From positions 46,048-110,047 of the forward strand of contig JAAOOA010001616.1 in NCBI GenBank assembly GCA_012861695.1: 64,000 nt of DNA. The letters run 5' to 3'. The notes beneath the pieces are model-generated. The model searched no databases and had not been told where the DNA came from. It saw nothing but the letters and a program-made list of their open reading frames with translations. This document shows, piece after piece, positions 1 through 11,266 of this stretch (position 1 is its first letter; every line of letters begins with the position of its first letter). This DNA is from Trematomus loennbergii. Lineage: Eukaryota > Chordata > Actinopteri > Perciformes > Nototheniidae. The position numbers were made by a program, and so were the translations under genes.

Positions 1-534
1 ATCTATCAAAACCCAGTTAGATTAACATTCATTAATCATTGGATTGCACACGTTGTTTGTGTGGATATGTAGCACATTAACATGTTAAATAGCACTTAAT
101 GACTGACTGAATGGAAATGACAATAAATGAAAATGTAAAACGAAAAGTGATCATGAAAATGTTTCCAATAAATGAATAAAATAATTTTTGACCACTTTGT
201 TGTTCAGATATATCACATATTTGTAACTGAATGATGCATTAATTGAAACAAAACACAGTATAAACTGAGGATGAGTCCCGTGAGTTTCATGTGTTTTCTT
301 CACTCCGCTGGGAAACTGCCAATGCTAACCTGAAGTTGACTGCGAAAACCGGAAGTCGAGTGTGTGAACATCCGGTTTTCAGAATAAAGCAGCTTTCAAT
401 TTGAACAGTGTATTCATTTAACTCCACATAACTCAATTTCACATGCTCCAAACGGCCCCAAACTTCACATGTGTACAGCCCTAAAGACATATTTGTGTCA
501 GTTTTGAGATTTAGTCAAATGTCGTTGCTATGGT
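1..534. repeat. Left arm of duplicated satellite block, copy 1
   Basis: This AT-rich stretch is almost identical to 26820-27354, with only single-base differences and short indels (for example an extra A near 26963 and a missing TT near 27343). It has no coding signal of its own. The similarity continues into the satellite that follows, so the window starts inside or at the edge of a segment of about 3 kb that occurs twice, in direct orientation, 26.8 kb apart. Confidence 0.85.
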
Positions 535-1440
535 AACAAAATGGTCGCCGTGAAACACGGTTTTCTCATAACTCCAGTTAACATGCTCCAAACGGCCCAA
601 AACTTCACAGGTTTGATACCGATGCAGCCCTCAACACATCTAGGCGTATTATGGGTGTCATCAAATTCTGTTTCCATGGCGACAGATCCCTCGCATGAAA
701 CACAGTGTTGTCATAACTCGATGGAAAATGCTCCAAACTGCACCAGACTTCAGATGACAGTTAATGGTCCGGCCCCAACAGCTCTATGCCAATTATGGGA
801 TGTCACCATATGCCGTTGCCATGGCAACGCATCACTCGCCATAAAACACGATGTTGTCTTAAGTCAATGGAAAAGCTTCCAAACTCCACCAGACTTCAGA
901 TGACAGTTAATGGTCCGGCCCTCAACAGCTCTACGTGAAATCTGAGATCTCACCGTATGCCGTTTCCATGGCAACGCATCACTCGCCATAAAACACGATG
1001 TTGTCTTAAATCAATGGAAAAGGTTCAAAACGGCACCAGACTTCAGATGACAGTTTAATGGTCCGGCCCTCAACACCTCAATATAACAATAGTGAGTTTT
1101 CCTCAAAAGCTGTTGCCATGACAACGTATCCCTCGCCAAAAAACATAACTCCAGTTAACATGCTCCAAACGGCCCAAACTTCACAGGTTTGATACCGATG
1201 CAGCCCTCAACATATCTAGGCGTATTATGTGTTGTCATCAAATGCCGTTGCCATAGCGACAGATCACTCACCATCAAACACAATATTTATGATACTGCTG
1301 TAACTCCTAAATACATTGTCCCATCGGACATCGGCCTGAAACTTCCCACGTTTGCCAACGGCCGAGTCCGGAAAACTCCTGCATGATACCTCGACGTGCG
1401 GACAACAGCCTGCGGAGCGTCGAAGACCCGCTCAACGCTG
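535..1440. repeat. Diverged units of the 147-bp satellite, copy 1
   Basis: These are degenerate units recognised by the recurring phrases CCAGACTTCAGATGACAG, GGTCCGGCCCTCAACA and (G)TTKCCATGGCAAC. The block matches 27355-27980 closely at its left end. The open frames here (for example 541-903) come from the repeat length and are not judged to be genes. The last 60 bases (CTCGACGTGCGGACAACAGC through GCTTGCAGCTTTAATTA) also end the satellite at 27980 and at 29850, so they act as a shared boundary module. Confidence 0.8.
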
Positions 1441-2000
1441 CTTGCAGCTTTAATTATTATTATTATTATTATTTGAACTTTTCGCGCGCACTTTTGACAC
1501 CCGCCACATATGTGAAAACTCAACAAATTTTGCATGTGCGTCAGAAGTGCTGCAACTTGAGATGTGTAATTGGTCCCGGGACTTTACGTCAAAAATTGCG
1601 TAGGCCACGCCCACTTCCGTTTTTAACGTTAACTCCCCCTACTTTAACTTTCACGTAACCGAACGAAACTCGCTAAGCCTATCTAAGGTGCGGAGACAAA
1701 CAAAAAAGCCTCTTGGAGGGTATAAAATAACGTACAGGAAGTCGGCCATTTTGAATTTGGCGTCGAAAAAGGCGTGGAAAAACGCGATTTATCGCGTTTT
1801 TCGTCCACCGCGCAAAATCTATCTTCTCCCAGGGACTTTATCCGTAGGACTCGAAATTCGTCGGGTAGCATCTCCAGACATGGGCAATTAAAAGTTATCA
1901 CGGAAGTTTTTTTCTTTCGCACGGCGCAGCCGTTATTTGGCGCCAAAGTTCGCGTTCGCTCGATGCTAGGCCCATCAACCGCCATGGAATACGATGATGT
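1441..2000. repeat. TTA-microsatellite plus CG-rich block shared with 28370-28890
   Basis: A short (TTA)n run at about 1459-1475 is followed by about 500 bases that align with 28370-28890, including the phrases GTACAGGAAGTCGGCCATTT and CGCACGGCGCAGCCGTTATT. Copy 2 carries about 370 extra bases just before this block (the hairpin modules at 27984-28375) that copy 1 lacks. No coding potential is convincing on either strand. Confidence 0.75.
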
Positions 2001-3670
2001 CATCACTCAAACTGACATGCTCACAACGCCACCAAACTTCACAATGTTGTCTTAAGTCAATGGAAAATGCTCCAAACTGCACCAGACTTCACATGACAGT
2101 TAATGGTCCGGCCCTCAACAGCTCTACGTGAAATCTGAGATCTCACCGTATGCCGTTTCCATGGCAACGCATCCCACGCCGTAAAACACGATGTTGTCTT
2201 AAGTCATTGGAAAACGTTCCAAACGGCACCAGACTTCAGATGACAGTTAATGGTCCGGCCCTCAACAGCTCTACGTCAAATCTGAGATCTCACCGTATGC
2301 CGTTTCCATGGCAACGCATCCCACGCCGTAAAACACGATGTTGTCTTAATTCAATGGAAAATGCTCCAAACTGCACCAGACTTCAGATGACAGTTAATGG
2401 TCCGGCCCTCAACAGCTCTACGTGAAATCTGAGATCTCACCGTATGCCGTTTCCATGGCAACGCATCCTTCGCCATAAAACACGGTGTAGCTGTAACCCC
2501 AATGGACACGGTCCGATTGTCCCCCAATCTTCACTTTTATATCACCGGTCCATGCCTCAACAGCTCTACGTGAAATCTGAGATATCACCGTATGCCGTTT
2601 CCGTGGCAACACATCCCACGCCGTAAAACACGATGTTGTCTTAAGTCATTGGAAAACGTTCCAAACGGCACCAGACTTCAGATGACAGTTAATGGTCCGG
2701 CCCTCAACAGCTCTACGCCAATTCTGGGATGTCATCATATGCCGTTACCATGGCAACGCATCCTTCGCCAGAAAACACAATGTTGTCTTAAATCAATGGA
2801 AAAGGTTCCAAACGGCACCAGACTTCAGATGACAGTTAATGGTCCGGCCCTCAACAGCACTATGCCAATTATGGGATGTCATCATATGCCGTTTCTATGG
2901 CAACTAATCACTCGCCGTAAAACACGATGTTGTCTTAAGTCAATGGAAAATGATCCAAACTGCACCAGACTTCAGATGACAGTTAATGGTCCGGCCCTCA
3001 ACAGCTCTACGCCAATTCTGGGATGTCATCGTATGCCGTTTCCATGGAAACGCATCACTCGCCGTAAAACACGATGTTGTCTTAAATCAATGGAAAAGGT
3101 TCCAAACGGCACCAGACTTCAGATGACAGTTAATGGTCCGGCCCTCAACAGCACTATGCCAATTATGGGATGTCATCATATGCCGTTTCTATGGCAACTA
3201 ATCACTCGCCGTAAAACACGATGTTGTCTTAAGTCAATGGAAAATGATCCAAACTGCACCAGACTTCAGATGACAGTTAATGGTCCGGCCCTCAACAGCT
3301 CTACGCCAATTCTGGGATGTCATCGTATGCCGTTTCCATGGAAACGCATCACTCGCCGTAAAACACGATGTCTTAAATCAATGGAAAAGGTTCCAAACGG
3401 CACCAGACTTCAGATGACAGTTAATGGTCCGGCCTTCAACAGCTCTATGCCAATTCTGGGATGTCATCATATGCCGTTTCCATGGCAACGCATCCATCGC
3501 CAAATAAAACGATGTTTCCGTTACTCCTATGAAAATCATCCAAATGGCACCAGACTTCAGATGATGGCTAATGGTCCGGCCATCAACAGCTCAACACTCA
3601 AAAGCTGTTGCCATGGCAACGCATCCCTTACCGTTAAGCACCATATTGCTATAACTCCTGTGTAAATTGT
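2000..3670. repeat. 147-bp satellite array with 294-bp higher-order units
   Basis: About eleven tandem units of 144-147 bp. From about 2780 to 3400 they alternate in two types (marked by ...GTGTTCCAAACGG-like and ...GATCCAAACTGC-like variants), giving a 294-bp dimer present about twice. Because 147 is a multiple of three and the units lack stops in one frame, a 357-codon frame runs through 2592-3665; this follows from the repeat and is not a protein gene. Each unit contains a 14-bp palindrome-like core GTTKCCATGGMAAC. Confidence 0.9.
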
Positions 3671-4085
3671 CAAAAAGTGTTCAAACTTCACATGTGTGCT
3701 AACGGTACAGCCCTCCAGACATATGTGTCAGTTTTGAGATTTCCTCAAATGCAGTTGCCATGGCAACACAATGCTCGCCATGAAACACGGTTTTTCTCAT
3801 ATCTCAAAGGAAAACAATCCCAATGGCCACATCCTTCACATTATGGTAAATACGACCTCTACAACTTCCCAACATTTATTTCCCTATAAGTCCATAACTA
3901 TTTCATTAGTGCAGTATGGATTAGCTGCTAAATATGCCCTCATGTTTGCCAATAAAACATTTTTTAATTACAAATCATGTTGTAATGCAGGAAATACAAA
4001 CCTTCTTTTTGTATTAACAACATATTGAACACATTAAAAATAAAAATGAACTTCGCCCTCCCCAATGTGCCCTCCCAACTATACC
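3671..4085. repeat. Satellite edge and first copy of a ~200-bp direct repeat
   Basis: The last degenerate satellite unit (GTTGCCATGGCAAC near 3754) fades at about 3880. About 3905-4085 then recurs at about 4508-4705, with shared phrases GCTAAATATGCCCT, TTGTAATGCAGGAAA and CTTCGCCCTCCCCAATGTGC. The repeat probably represents the two ends of an unrecognised element of about 800 bp or a local duplication. No gene is seen. Confidence 0.65.
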
Positions 4086-4309
4086 AGCACAAAGTTTCAT
4101 ACTTTTAAGAGCAGACCCAAGTCCCAACTTTGTAATATAGCTTATAACTGAATTGCATGTTATTCCTATTTTATACTTATTTTATTGATATTTCTTGACA
4201 GTTTTGAGAGTTTTTGGAAGCTTGTGTCAGTTGTATGAGATACTAATTAGTAATACTTTGATAATTATCATTATTATAGTAGTAAATAATATGATCTTTA
4301 ATGTACATG

Positions 4310-4405
4310 CCAAAGAAACCAGCAGGACACCGCAGGGAATCGAACCCCATCCCAGTAAACTGGGAGTACCAATTACCAGTGCCTTTTGCTTTTCTAGGCT
4401 ACATT
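4310..4405 (-). other. Decayed tRNA-like / SINE-head fragment
   Basis: Read on the minus strand, 4346-4336 is GGTTCGATTCC, a perfect match to the RNA polymerase III B box (the T-loop of tRNA). It is preceded by a short stem-like segment (ACTCCCAGTTTACTGGGA). A weak A-box-like TAGCCTAGAAAAG lies about 50 bases upstream. The acceptor stem does not pair, so this is a tRNA-derived SINE head or a dead tRNA copy rather than a functional tRNA gene. Confidence 0.35.
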
Positions 4406-4507
4406 GAAGGCAAAGCAAAACCTGCATTAGCAACAGCATATGAGTGACATCATTTAATATTGATGCATAATTTTACAAAATGGTTTCCCTATGTGTGGAT
4501 AAATGTT

Positions 4508-4705
4508 ATTAGTGCAGTATGGAATATCTGCTAAATATGCCCTAATGTTTGCTAATAATTTTGTTATTAAAAATGCTGTTGTAATGCAGGAAAAAGAAAC
4601 CTTATTTTGAACATATTGAACACAATAATTATGAACATATTGAACACAATAAAAATGAACTTCGCCCTCCCCAATGTGCCCTCCCAACTAGACCAGCAGA
4701 GAGCG
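4508..4705. repeat. Second copy of the ~200-bp direct repeat
   Basis: Aligns with 3905-4085 and ends in the same CTTCGCCCTCCCCAATGTGC...CTCCCAACTA..CCAGCA phrase. It has an internal duplication of GAACATATTGAACACAATAA at about 4608-4655. Confidence 0.65.
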
Positions 4706-4830
4706 TTCATACCTATTAACAACTGAAGACCTACCTTTTTAATATAACTTTTAACTTAATTGCCTTTTTATTCCTATTTTATAATTATTTTATGAATTGT
4801 TATTGTTTGGATTCGTTTTATTGTGTAGTA

Positions 4831-4857
4831 TGTGTGTGTGTGTGTGTGTGAGAGAGA
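4831..4857. repeat. (TG)n-(AG)n microsatellite
   Basis: A simple TG run is followed by AGAGAGAT. It lies among non-coding AT-rich sequence. Confidence 0.9.
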
Positions 4858-4904
4858 TAAAGCCGCTAAAAATGAACTACCAGGTCCGACATAATAAAGA
4901 ACAA

Positions 4905-5420
4905 TTTGAATGACAGCTGGGTGACTCAATAGTCATGTTAAAGTCGAAAAGTAGGGAGGATGAACCTAGTTTGGGGAGTTAAGTGAGAAGATTTTAAGAA
5001 CTGACAGAATAACTATATAAATTAATAAATAATTCCTAACTATGAGACTGTTGTAATTTCAGGGAGAGGGTCAGATCTTTGCAGAGCTGGTAAAATTTGG
5101 TTTTGATTACTTGGCAGATGATAGGATCGAGGGAAAGGGTGGGGCCAAACATTACGCCAAGGTACTGGGAGGTTTTTATAGAAGACAAAGTCGAGGATGT
5201 GTCTTTTGGCATGGGTCGGGAAGGTGAAGTTTTGGTTGACAGTAAATTGTCTATTAGAGTAGAGAATTTGAATGACAGCTCGCAGGTGGGTGACTCAATA
5301 GTCATGTTAAGGTCGAAAAGTAGGGAGGATTAAGCTATTTTGAGGAGTTAAGTGAGAGGAAGGAGGGATGTGGTTTAGGGGGCCGATAGATGAGGATAAT
5401 TTTGAATGAGGAAGGGGCTT
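4905..5420 (-). pseudogene. LINE reverse-transcriptase C-terminal scrap (L2/Rex-like) with a local duplication
   Basis: The minus-strand frame at 5305-5036 contains a YLGVMFGPTLSLDPIICQV-like string. It resembles the region after the catalytic YADD of fish L2/Rex-type reverse transcriptases (the family pattern is LGV.FD..L.F..HI). About 80 bp at 4910-4990 recurs at 5270-5350 (phrase GTCGAAAAGTAGGGAGGAT). No catalytic motif is present, so it is only a dead 3' scrap. Confidence 0.5.
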
Positions 5421-5440
5421 TGAAGATGATGAACTTGAGG

Positions 5441-5551
5441 GATGATACCTAAACAAATACCAAATTAAACCAGGGGGGATGATACCTAAAACATACCAAA
5501 TTAAACCAGGGGGGATGATACCTAAAAACATACCAAATTAAACTAGGGGGG
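5441..5551. repeat. ~36-bp tandem repeat, three units
   Basis: The unit GATGATACCTAAA...CATACCAAATTAAACCAGGGGG begins at about 5441, 5478 and 5514. It lies 120 bases beyond the stop codon of the Helentron ORF, on its 3' side. Subterminal tandem repeats are common near Helentron ends, so this may mark the element's end, but no terminus could be fixed. Confidence 0.8.
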
Positions 5552-5674
5552 GATGTTTTGATCTGATAAAATATCTCGACAGACTGTAGAAGCGCATAAT
5601 TTGGCACGATGAAACACAAGGTGAAGAAAAAACACAGAATTTCTACCTACATTTGCTTGACGTCTGAAGTTACT

Positions 5675-7627
5675 CTACCTCAGCAGTTGTGCAAAAGAAC
5701 ACAGAATCCCCTCATGGTCACTGAAATAGGTGGGCAACACAGTTGATTCTACATCATACTGTGTTGTTTTCACATATACATGGTCAATTAATGTGCCCTT
5801 TTCGGTAGTGGGTTGTGTGACTTGCTGCACATACCCTTTGTCTGTTACAAATTTGCAAATTGTTGATGTTTTTAAAATGTCATCATTGAAATCACCCATC
5901 ACAGCAATTGTGTCACCTAATAGATCTAACAAATCTAGTAATTTGCCTAAATGTTCTTTAAACAAAGACATGGGATATGATGGTGGTCTATAAATTACCG
6001 CAATTAATATGTCGTGAGACAAACAGTTGTACACTATACATTCTAAATTTACATCTGGCACTTGAAGAATACTAAATTCAATACTGTTTGCACTATATAT
6101 GCCAACACCACCATGTTGTTGGTCTTGCAGAGCAACCAATGCTGGGTTCTCGCTGGTGTAAGATGCACTTCGAGAACAACTAGCAAATGTATAACCACTG
6201 ATGTTAATGTCGTCAAATGATGAGACGGCAGGCAGCCATGTCTCTGTAACAGCAATACAGTTAGGCTGCAAATGCTGTGTGCAAAGGGTCAAATCTTCGA
6301 CATGACGTGTCAAACTTTGCACATTTGTCAAAAACACAGTAAAATTGTCTGTGTGCAATTTGGGGTGGATCCTTTCTTCACGTAGAAACTGAGGCATGCA
6401 CTGAATTGCTTGCGTAACATTTGTTTTACAATAGATGGCATTAGCTTTAAAATCTTGAATGATTAAGCCTGATAAATTTGTAACACGACTTAATGCAACA
6501 TATGCCTGTCCAGCAGCAAATATTTTTTTAAGTGACACCACAGCTCTATCAACAGTTATCCCTTGCACCTTATGTACTGTACAAGCCCAAGCCAGTTTAA
6601 GGGGAAATTGGCGACGCAACCCACCTTTAACGGTGACTCTATCCTCTTCTGGAAAAATTGGTGTACAGTTCACTAAATGACTTGATGCATTTGCAGACTC
6701 TTTCCTGCGCTGTGCCCCAACTCTGTCATCGTCAAAATGGACGTACACAGTTTGAGGAAATCTTTCACCTTGTGAAATCACTATGTGTCTCACCGTGCCG
6801 CATACCCCGTTCACAAGCCCATCCGTTACATCTATATTTTTGGTCAACATTACACGAGCATTTTCCCCGAGAACCAAACGTTCCGCTAAACATGTCTGAT
6901 AGATGTTGGTGTGATGTCCATGTTTTAACTCAAGTTTTCCAGTTTTTCTGTTATGACCAGTATCCTGAGCTTCTATTTCGACATGTTCCGGGCATGTTTT
7001 CAACAGTTGCACAAGATTGTGATCATTAACCTGAGCGTTTGTGGGGAAAATGTGTAATGCTGAACTTTCTTCCCCTGTTTCACAGCTCTTCAACAAATCA
7101 ATGTCACTAGCTGACAATGCTGTTTCTTTTGAGCGTGTTCTCAACCTATTTAGCAGTTCCGCAAAAACAATATCTTTCTGCCTGACTATTGTTTTAAGCT
7201 CTACAATGCTAAATAGGTTGTGCCACAGGTTAAATCCTACTTTCTCGACATACAAGGCATTTCCTTTCACTGGTGGCAGCTGGAAAAAGTCTCCAACAAC
7301 TACCACGCTAACTCTACCAAATGGGGAATAATCATTACATTGTTTAATTTGACGTAATCTGCCATGAATATATGCCATGAGTTTGTGATCGACCATGGAT
7401 ATTTCATCGACAATTAAAATTTGCACGTCTCTATATTTGGCCCGCAGACTATTTATTTTTTCCTCGCCTAAAGGTGTGTAGGGTAATTTTGAATTAACGC
7501 CAATGCTAAATGTGTTATGGATAGTTGCTGCGTCTAAATTGTATGCAGCAATTCCAGTTGGGGCAGTCAACAACACACACAGAATCAGGGTTTTCACAGA
7601 GTGTTGAGAGCAACCTGGCTGTCTCAT
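5675..7627 (-). pseudogene. Helentron helicase core fused to AP-endonuclease (C-terminal part)
   Basis: This is a 650-codon open segment. Residues 1-400 are the Pif1-like SF1 helicase after the Walker A loop: a TAPTGIAAYN motif (residues 21-30), Walker B VDEISMVD (73-80), GDFFQLPPV (112-120), the VHKVQGITVD box (351-360) and AYVALSRV (375-382). Residues 428-650 are an exonuclease-endonuclease-phosphatase fold like that of non-LTR retrotransposons, with TETWL (E462), a GDFNDD box and a terminal SDHE box. Such a helicase-endonuclease fusion is established for vertebrate Helentrons. The Walker A loop lies in the neighbouring frame at 7515-7973, so a frameshift separates the two halves. The C-terminal end at 5675 appears natural. 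Confidence 0.9.
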
Positions 7628-7973
7628 ACTGCAGAGCCTTGATCAAATGGCTCTTTCCCGTCCCAGCACCGCCTGTTATAAATACGTGAAACGGGTCTGG
7701 ATTTTTACCCGAGATTTTGTCTAAACACCATTGTCGTATTTGATAGAAAATAGACATTTGGGTTTCGTTTAGAGACCGAACTAATTTCAGCCCTTCGCTT
7801 CTGCTCAAAATATTCTTTGTCTTTTCCAAATGGCCGATTTGCCGATTATTAACGGCAAGATCAGGAATAGCGTCTATTTGCTCCCCGTCTACGGTTTCAA
7901 TTTGTTCCCGCTCTTCTTTGCATTGAAGATTTTCCAATTCCTGTTCGGGGCAGGTCACACCAAGCGTCTTCAA
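7515..7973 (-). pseudogene. Helentron helicase segment with Walker A
   Basis: This 152-codon segment carries the helicase Walker A loop GGAGTGKS (residues 101-108) after a stretch beginning LNETQMSIFYQIRQW, the usual entry to Pif1-type helicases. Its last 30 codons run out of frame over sequence whose correct continuation is in the 5675-7627 frame. It overlaps the preceding Rep segment (7897-9450) by about 77 bases. Both junctions are therefore frameshifts rather than introns; I saw no splice signals there. Confidence 0.85.
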
Positions 7974-9450
7974 AATCTACATTACCGTCTAAAGAGTCTT
8001 GGATTTTTTGTAATTCATCCGAATCAAGTTCAAACAAAGCTCTATTCGCGTCGACCACTGATTTCACCAGCTGTCTGGATCCATCGGCAAATCTAACTCG
8101 ACCGCTCGTGTAAAAGTCTTCACACGTTTCCCAATTGTGTGGCTTTAACTGCTCGTCCATGCGATACGGCAGAAACAATTGGAAATTGCTGTAGAAAAAC
8201 AATTCCGGAGACTTTGTTTTGGAAAATTTTGCATAACGCACAACTGCTGCTTTTGTTCGCGTTCTTTTAATAATAAACCCGAAATTATTTTGGAGTTCGA
8301 TGGCATTTTTGAGACTTTCACTCTGTGACATAACCCTGTATTCGGATGCGAATGTTGCCAAACACATATTATTAAAAACCGCGTCATTTGGCCGATTTTT
8401 GTAACGGTCAACAAAACCGGTCATCCACATGTTGTCTGTGGTTAGACTATTTGAATCTGCCATCTGTTTTAACACACTTAATGGCCTACTTATTTTAATT
8501 GTATTTTTCCCTGTTGGCACAAATTGGACCAAGCGAGAGCATGTCTTCAGGGACATGTGTGTCAATCTGTAGACTGCCTCTTGGGCACACACATCTCGGT
8601 TGTGTAAATACACACTCCCTAACTTTTTAAATGCATCCTTGGCATCTAGATTGCCCTGCTGTGATGCTTCTTTATGTGCATTACCCAATAATAATCCCAT
8701 TTCCTTTTCTGCCTTGGAGATGTAGGAAATTATATAGACAACACATGCATAGGCATTGACCACATACTGAATGTCCATATTGGCATTCCAGCATTTTAAC
8801 AGTGGTTTGTTGTATTGATTAATCCAGACTTCGCCAATTTGTCTTTTCAATACAACGTGTGTCTTTCTACCAACCAATTTGTAAGCAGCCTCGAAGATCG
8901 CTTGATTAATCCCCACACTTTCAAATAATTGTTCCAGGCTTTCAAATGTTACATTTTCGTCTGAAAGAGCCTTTTTGACGGAGTTCAGAATTTTAACTGC
9001 AAACTCCTTCTTCTCCTTTTTTTCGGCCAAAGACTCTAATTTTACACACTCGCATGGTGTCAAGTTACAGCTACATTCTGCTAAGCATTGATCTTCACTG
9101 CTGCGACATATAAATGTACTAGCAGTAGCTGGCCTGGGGAAATTAAATCGACAAACGGTGTTATTTTTCTTACACGTTTTAGAGTGTCTTTTGGAATGCT
9201 GTTGCACAGATGTCACAATGTCCTTTAACGGCTCATCTTGTGATGGTAATTCACATGTCACATATGTGTCGATGAATTGAATCACCTCTTCATCTGTATT
9301 CTTATCAATTTTGGGTGCATTCTCAATCCAAAACAAGCAATGCACATGAGGTGAGCCACGCTGCTGAAATTCCACGCGATAGAAATAATCTACAATCTTG
9401 CCAATTGGGTGTGAAGGGGACATAAGTACTTCTTTCAAAAACAATTCCAT
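7897..9450 (-). pseudogene. Helentron Rep (HUH endonuclease) domain
   Basis: This 517-codon segment contains the HUH motif of rolling-circle Rep proteins, RGSPHVHCLFW, with the two histidines at residues 35 and 37. About 240 residues later comes YACVVYIISYISKAEKE, the tyrosine/lysine region (Y..(S)Y..K) that attacks DNA in Helitron Rep. A cysteine-rich stretch (CLAECSCNLTPCECVKL) lies between the two. The Rep nicks the element's ends and links covalently to DNA during rolling-circle transposition. Its open frame is long, but it is cut off from the upstream N domain (9435-10217) and from the downstream helicase by frameshifts. Confidence 0.88.
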
Positions 9451-10217
9451 CTATAGTCAAACATCCTGGCCGCTGTCACAGGATTACGACGCAAGAGTTC
9501 ACATCTGTCTGCCCAATCTAAATCTTCAGCGGTCTGTGTTCTACCTTCCTGTTTTAAAATAGCGTCGAGTAAATTTGCCCACCTAAGATCAGCCGAAGAG
9601 AATGAACAAAACCAGGTAGGCACACCAAGTTGACGCACACAAGCGAGGAGGTCACTCTGTGCGCGCTGCCAAAATGCTGGAGTACCTCTAATAGGTGAGA
9701 GAAAACGAAAGCCATCATCAAATTGTAACAGTTTTCTTATGGTTTCCTGATTCAACAAATTATCTTCTATAGGTTTGGATGGAAAGCCTGCTTTGCCTTT
9801 TCGCAATGCAATAGACACACTGGACAATACCTGTTGCACCTCAGACAAATACTGAGCATAAAAAATGTATTCTATATTTTGTGCAAACCTAACATCAGCA
9901 TTTAAAACACGCATATTCAAATAGCGTGCTAATGTTATCTTGCGGGGCCTCGAATCACGGTAGGTGTTAATGCCCAGTGGGAACAATACAGGAAAGCATT
10001 TTGCTTCGTTGGAAATGTCTGCTAACAGCCTCACAGGACTATTACCCTCTGCTGGAGCGACATTTAATGTACTATCAAAATATTGATCCAACACTTCCTG
10101 TCCAATATCAACAGGCATCAGACATGTGTCCTGAAACATGCAATGCTGTTGCCTGTCGTGTAAAAGCTCATCATCAGCATTAGCATCAGACGTTTCATTA
10201 GTTGGCAAATCCATCAA
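9435..10217 (-). pseudogene. Helitron-like N-terminal domain segment
   Basis: This 260-codon segment begins with an acidic stretch and runs into FPVLFPLGINTYRDSRPRKI, followed by LARYLNMRVLNADVRFAQNIEYIFYAQYL and TPAFWQRAQSDLLACVRQLG. This is the conserved Helitron-like N domain that precedes the Rep. It overlaps the Rep segment by 16 bases in a different frame, marking another frameshift. An internal near-repeat (FQDTCLMPVDIGQEVLDQ) echoes 10304-10597 (FQDMDLMAVDTDLEIADQ), so the acidic linker has been duplicated. Confidence 0.8.
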
Positions 10218-10303
10218 GGTCGGATTGTCTACAAAGTCATCATCCCGTTCCCTCCAAAACTCATTAAGCAGAGCGTCATCAAGTTCCTCAAACTCGGGAA
10301 CCC

Positions 10304-10597
10304 TTACAGGAATGAATGAACTTTCTTTGCAGGACTATTGCCTTCTGCTGGGGCCATGTTCAGTTCTCTATCTGAAAACTGATCTGCAATTTCCAGATCA
10401 GTATCCACAGCCATCAAATCCATGTCCTGAAACAAACATGGCTGTTCCTCAGCAGCCTCTGATGATGTTTCCTTGGTGTGGGTTTGTTCATTCTCTTCCT
10501 CCCTACAAAACTCGTTATACCAACTTTTATTAAATTCAATATCCCTATAGTGCTTATTGTTTCTTTTTAAATATTGTAATGCACGCATTATGTGCAT
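10304..10597 (-). pseudogene. Helentron acidic linker segment (duplicated)
   Basis: This 97-codon piece encodes KRNNKHYRDIEFNKSWYNEF, typical of the linker between the Helitron zinc-binding N-terminus and the N domain, followed by an acidic region. The acidic region is repeated in the next segment (LNMAPAEGNSPA here, LNVAPAEGNSPVR there). It is continuous with the zinc-binding segment upstream except for a frame change near 10590. Confidence 0.7.
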
Positions 10598-11154
10598 TGG
10601 GTCTGCAAATTGAAATTTAAATGACCTTTGTAGGTCAATCTACGCTTTAACTTTATTCGCAAGATGGAACCTTCCATCCTTGAGCGGGGGAGCAAATTTG
10701 TAGTTTGGACTATATTGGCTGGAACACACGTCACCGGTCCGTGAACTCCATTTTGCCCACCTTTGGGCAATGCCACCATCTTCATAAATGGTATATTTTT
10801 GGCAATTAAATGCTGCTCTATGCTGTTCAAACAAGCCAATTCTGGGGGAATGGGGTCTACTGCCAAATTATTGAGAACACATTCAGGTGGCATCACACCT
10901 CTCTTAAGTTTCTTATCACAGTTGCTGCAGATCCAAGACTGCCCTCTCCCAATATCAATCCAAACACAGGGTACTTCACAGTCATCAGTACATGTGTGTA
11001 AATATGTGTCTCTGATGCATTTATTGGCGAGTTCTTGATTCTTATATTTCTCTTTTTTACAGTGCAAGGCGTGCGATTCAAATAACAACCTCTCGCAGCA
11101 GCTACAAACAAAAACGGGTCCATTCTTAACTTTGGCCAAAAACTGCTGCATCAC
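10588..11154 (-). pseudogene. Helentron zinc-binding N-terminal segment
   Basis: This 188-codon segment has Cys pairs arranged as CSCCERLLFESHALHC, then CVWIDIGRGQSWICSNCDKKL and MPPECVLNNLAV, the zinc-binding head seen before Helitron Rep proteins in animals. It then runs into LNSIEQHLIAKNIPFMKMVA and a GGQNGVHGPVTCVPAN box, also typical. Upstream the frame continues for at least 20 codons toward the basic repeat segment. Confidence 0.75.
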
Positions 11155-11266
11155 AAAATCAAATACCTGTCTATTTTTAGCATTTGTTGCCTCTTCAATT
11201 TGTTGCTAGCTGTTACTCGCTTCTTATAATTTGGATTACCATGATACCTTTTTGAAGTCATGGATT

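Noticed and set aside
2592..3665. 357-codon open frame on the plus strand
   Set aside because: It is satellite DNA with a 147-bp (3x49) period, so the frame stays open automatically. No conserved domain, and frames also run through the opposite strand of copy 2 (27345-27818).
4310..4405. Functional tRNA gene
   Set aside because: Only the B box is convincing; the acceptor stem and anticodon arm cannot be paired. Kept as a low-confidence tRNA-like relic.
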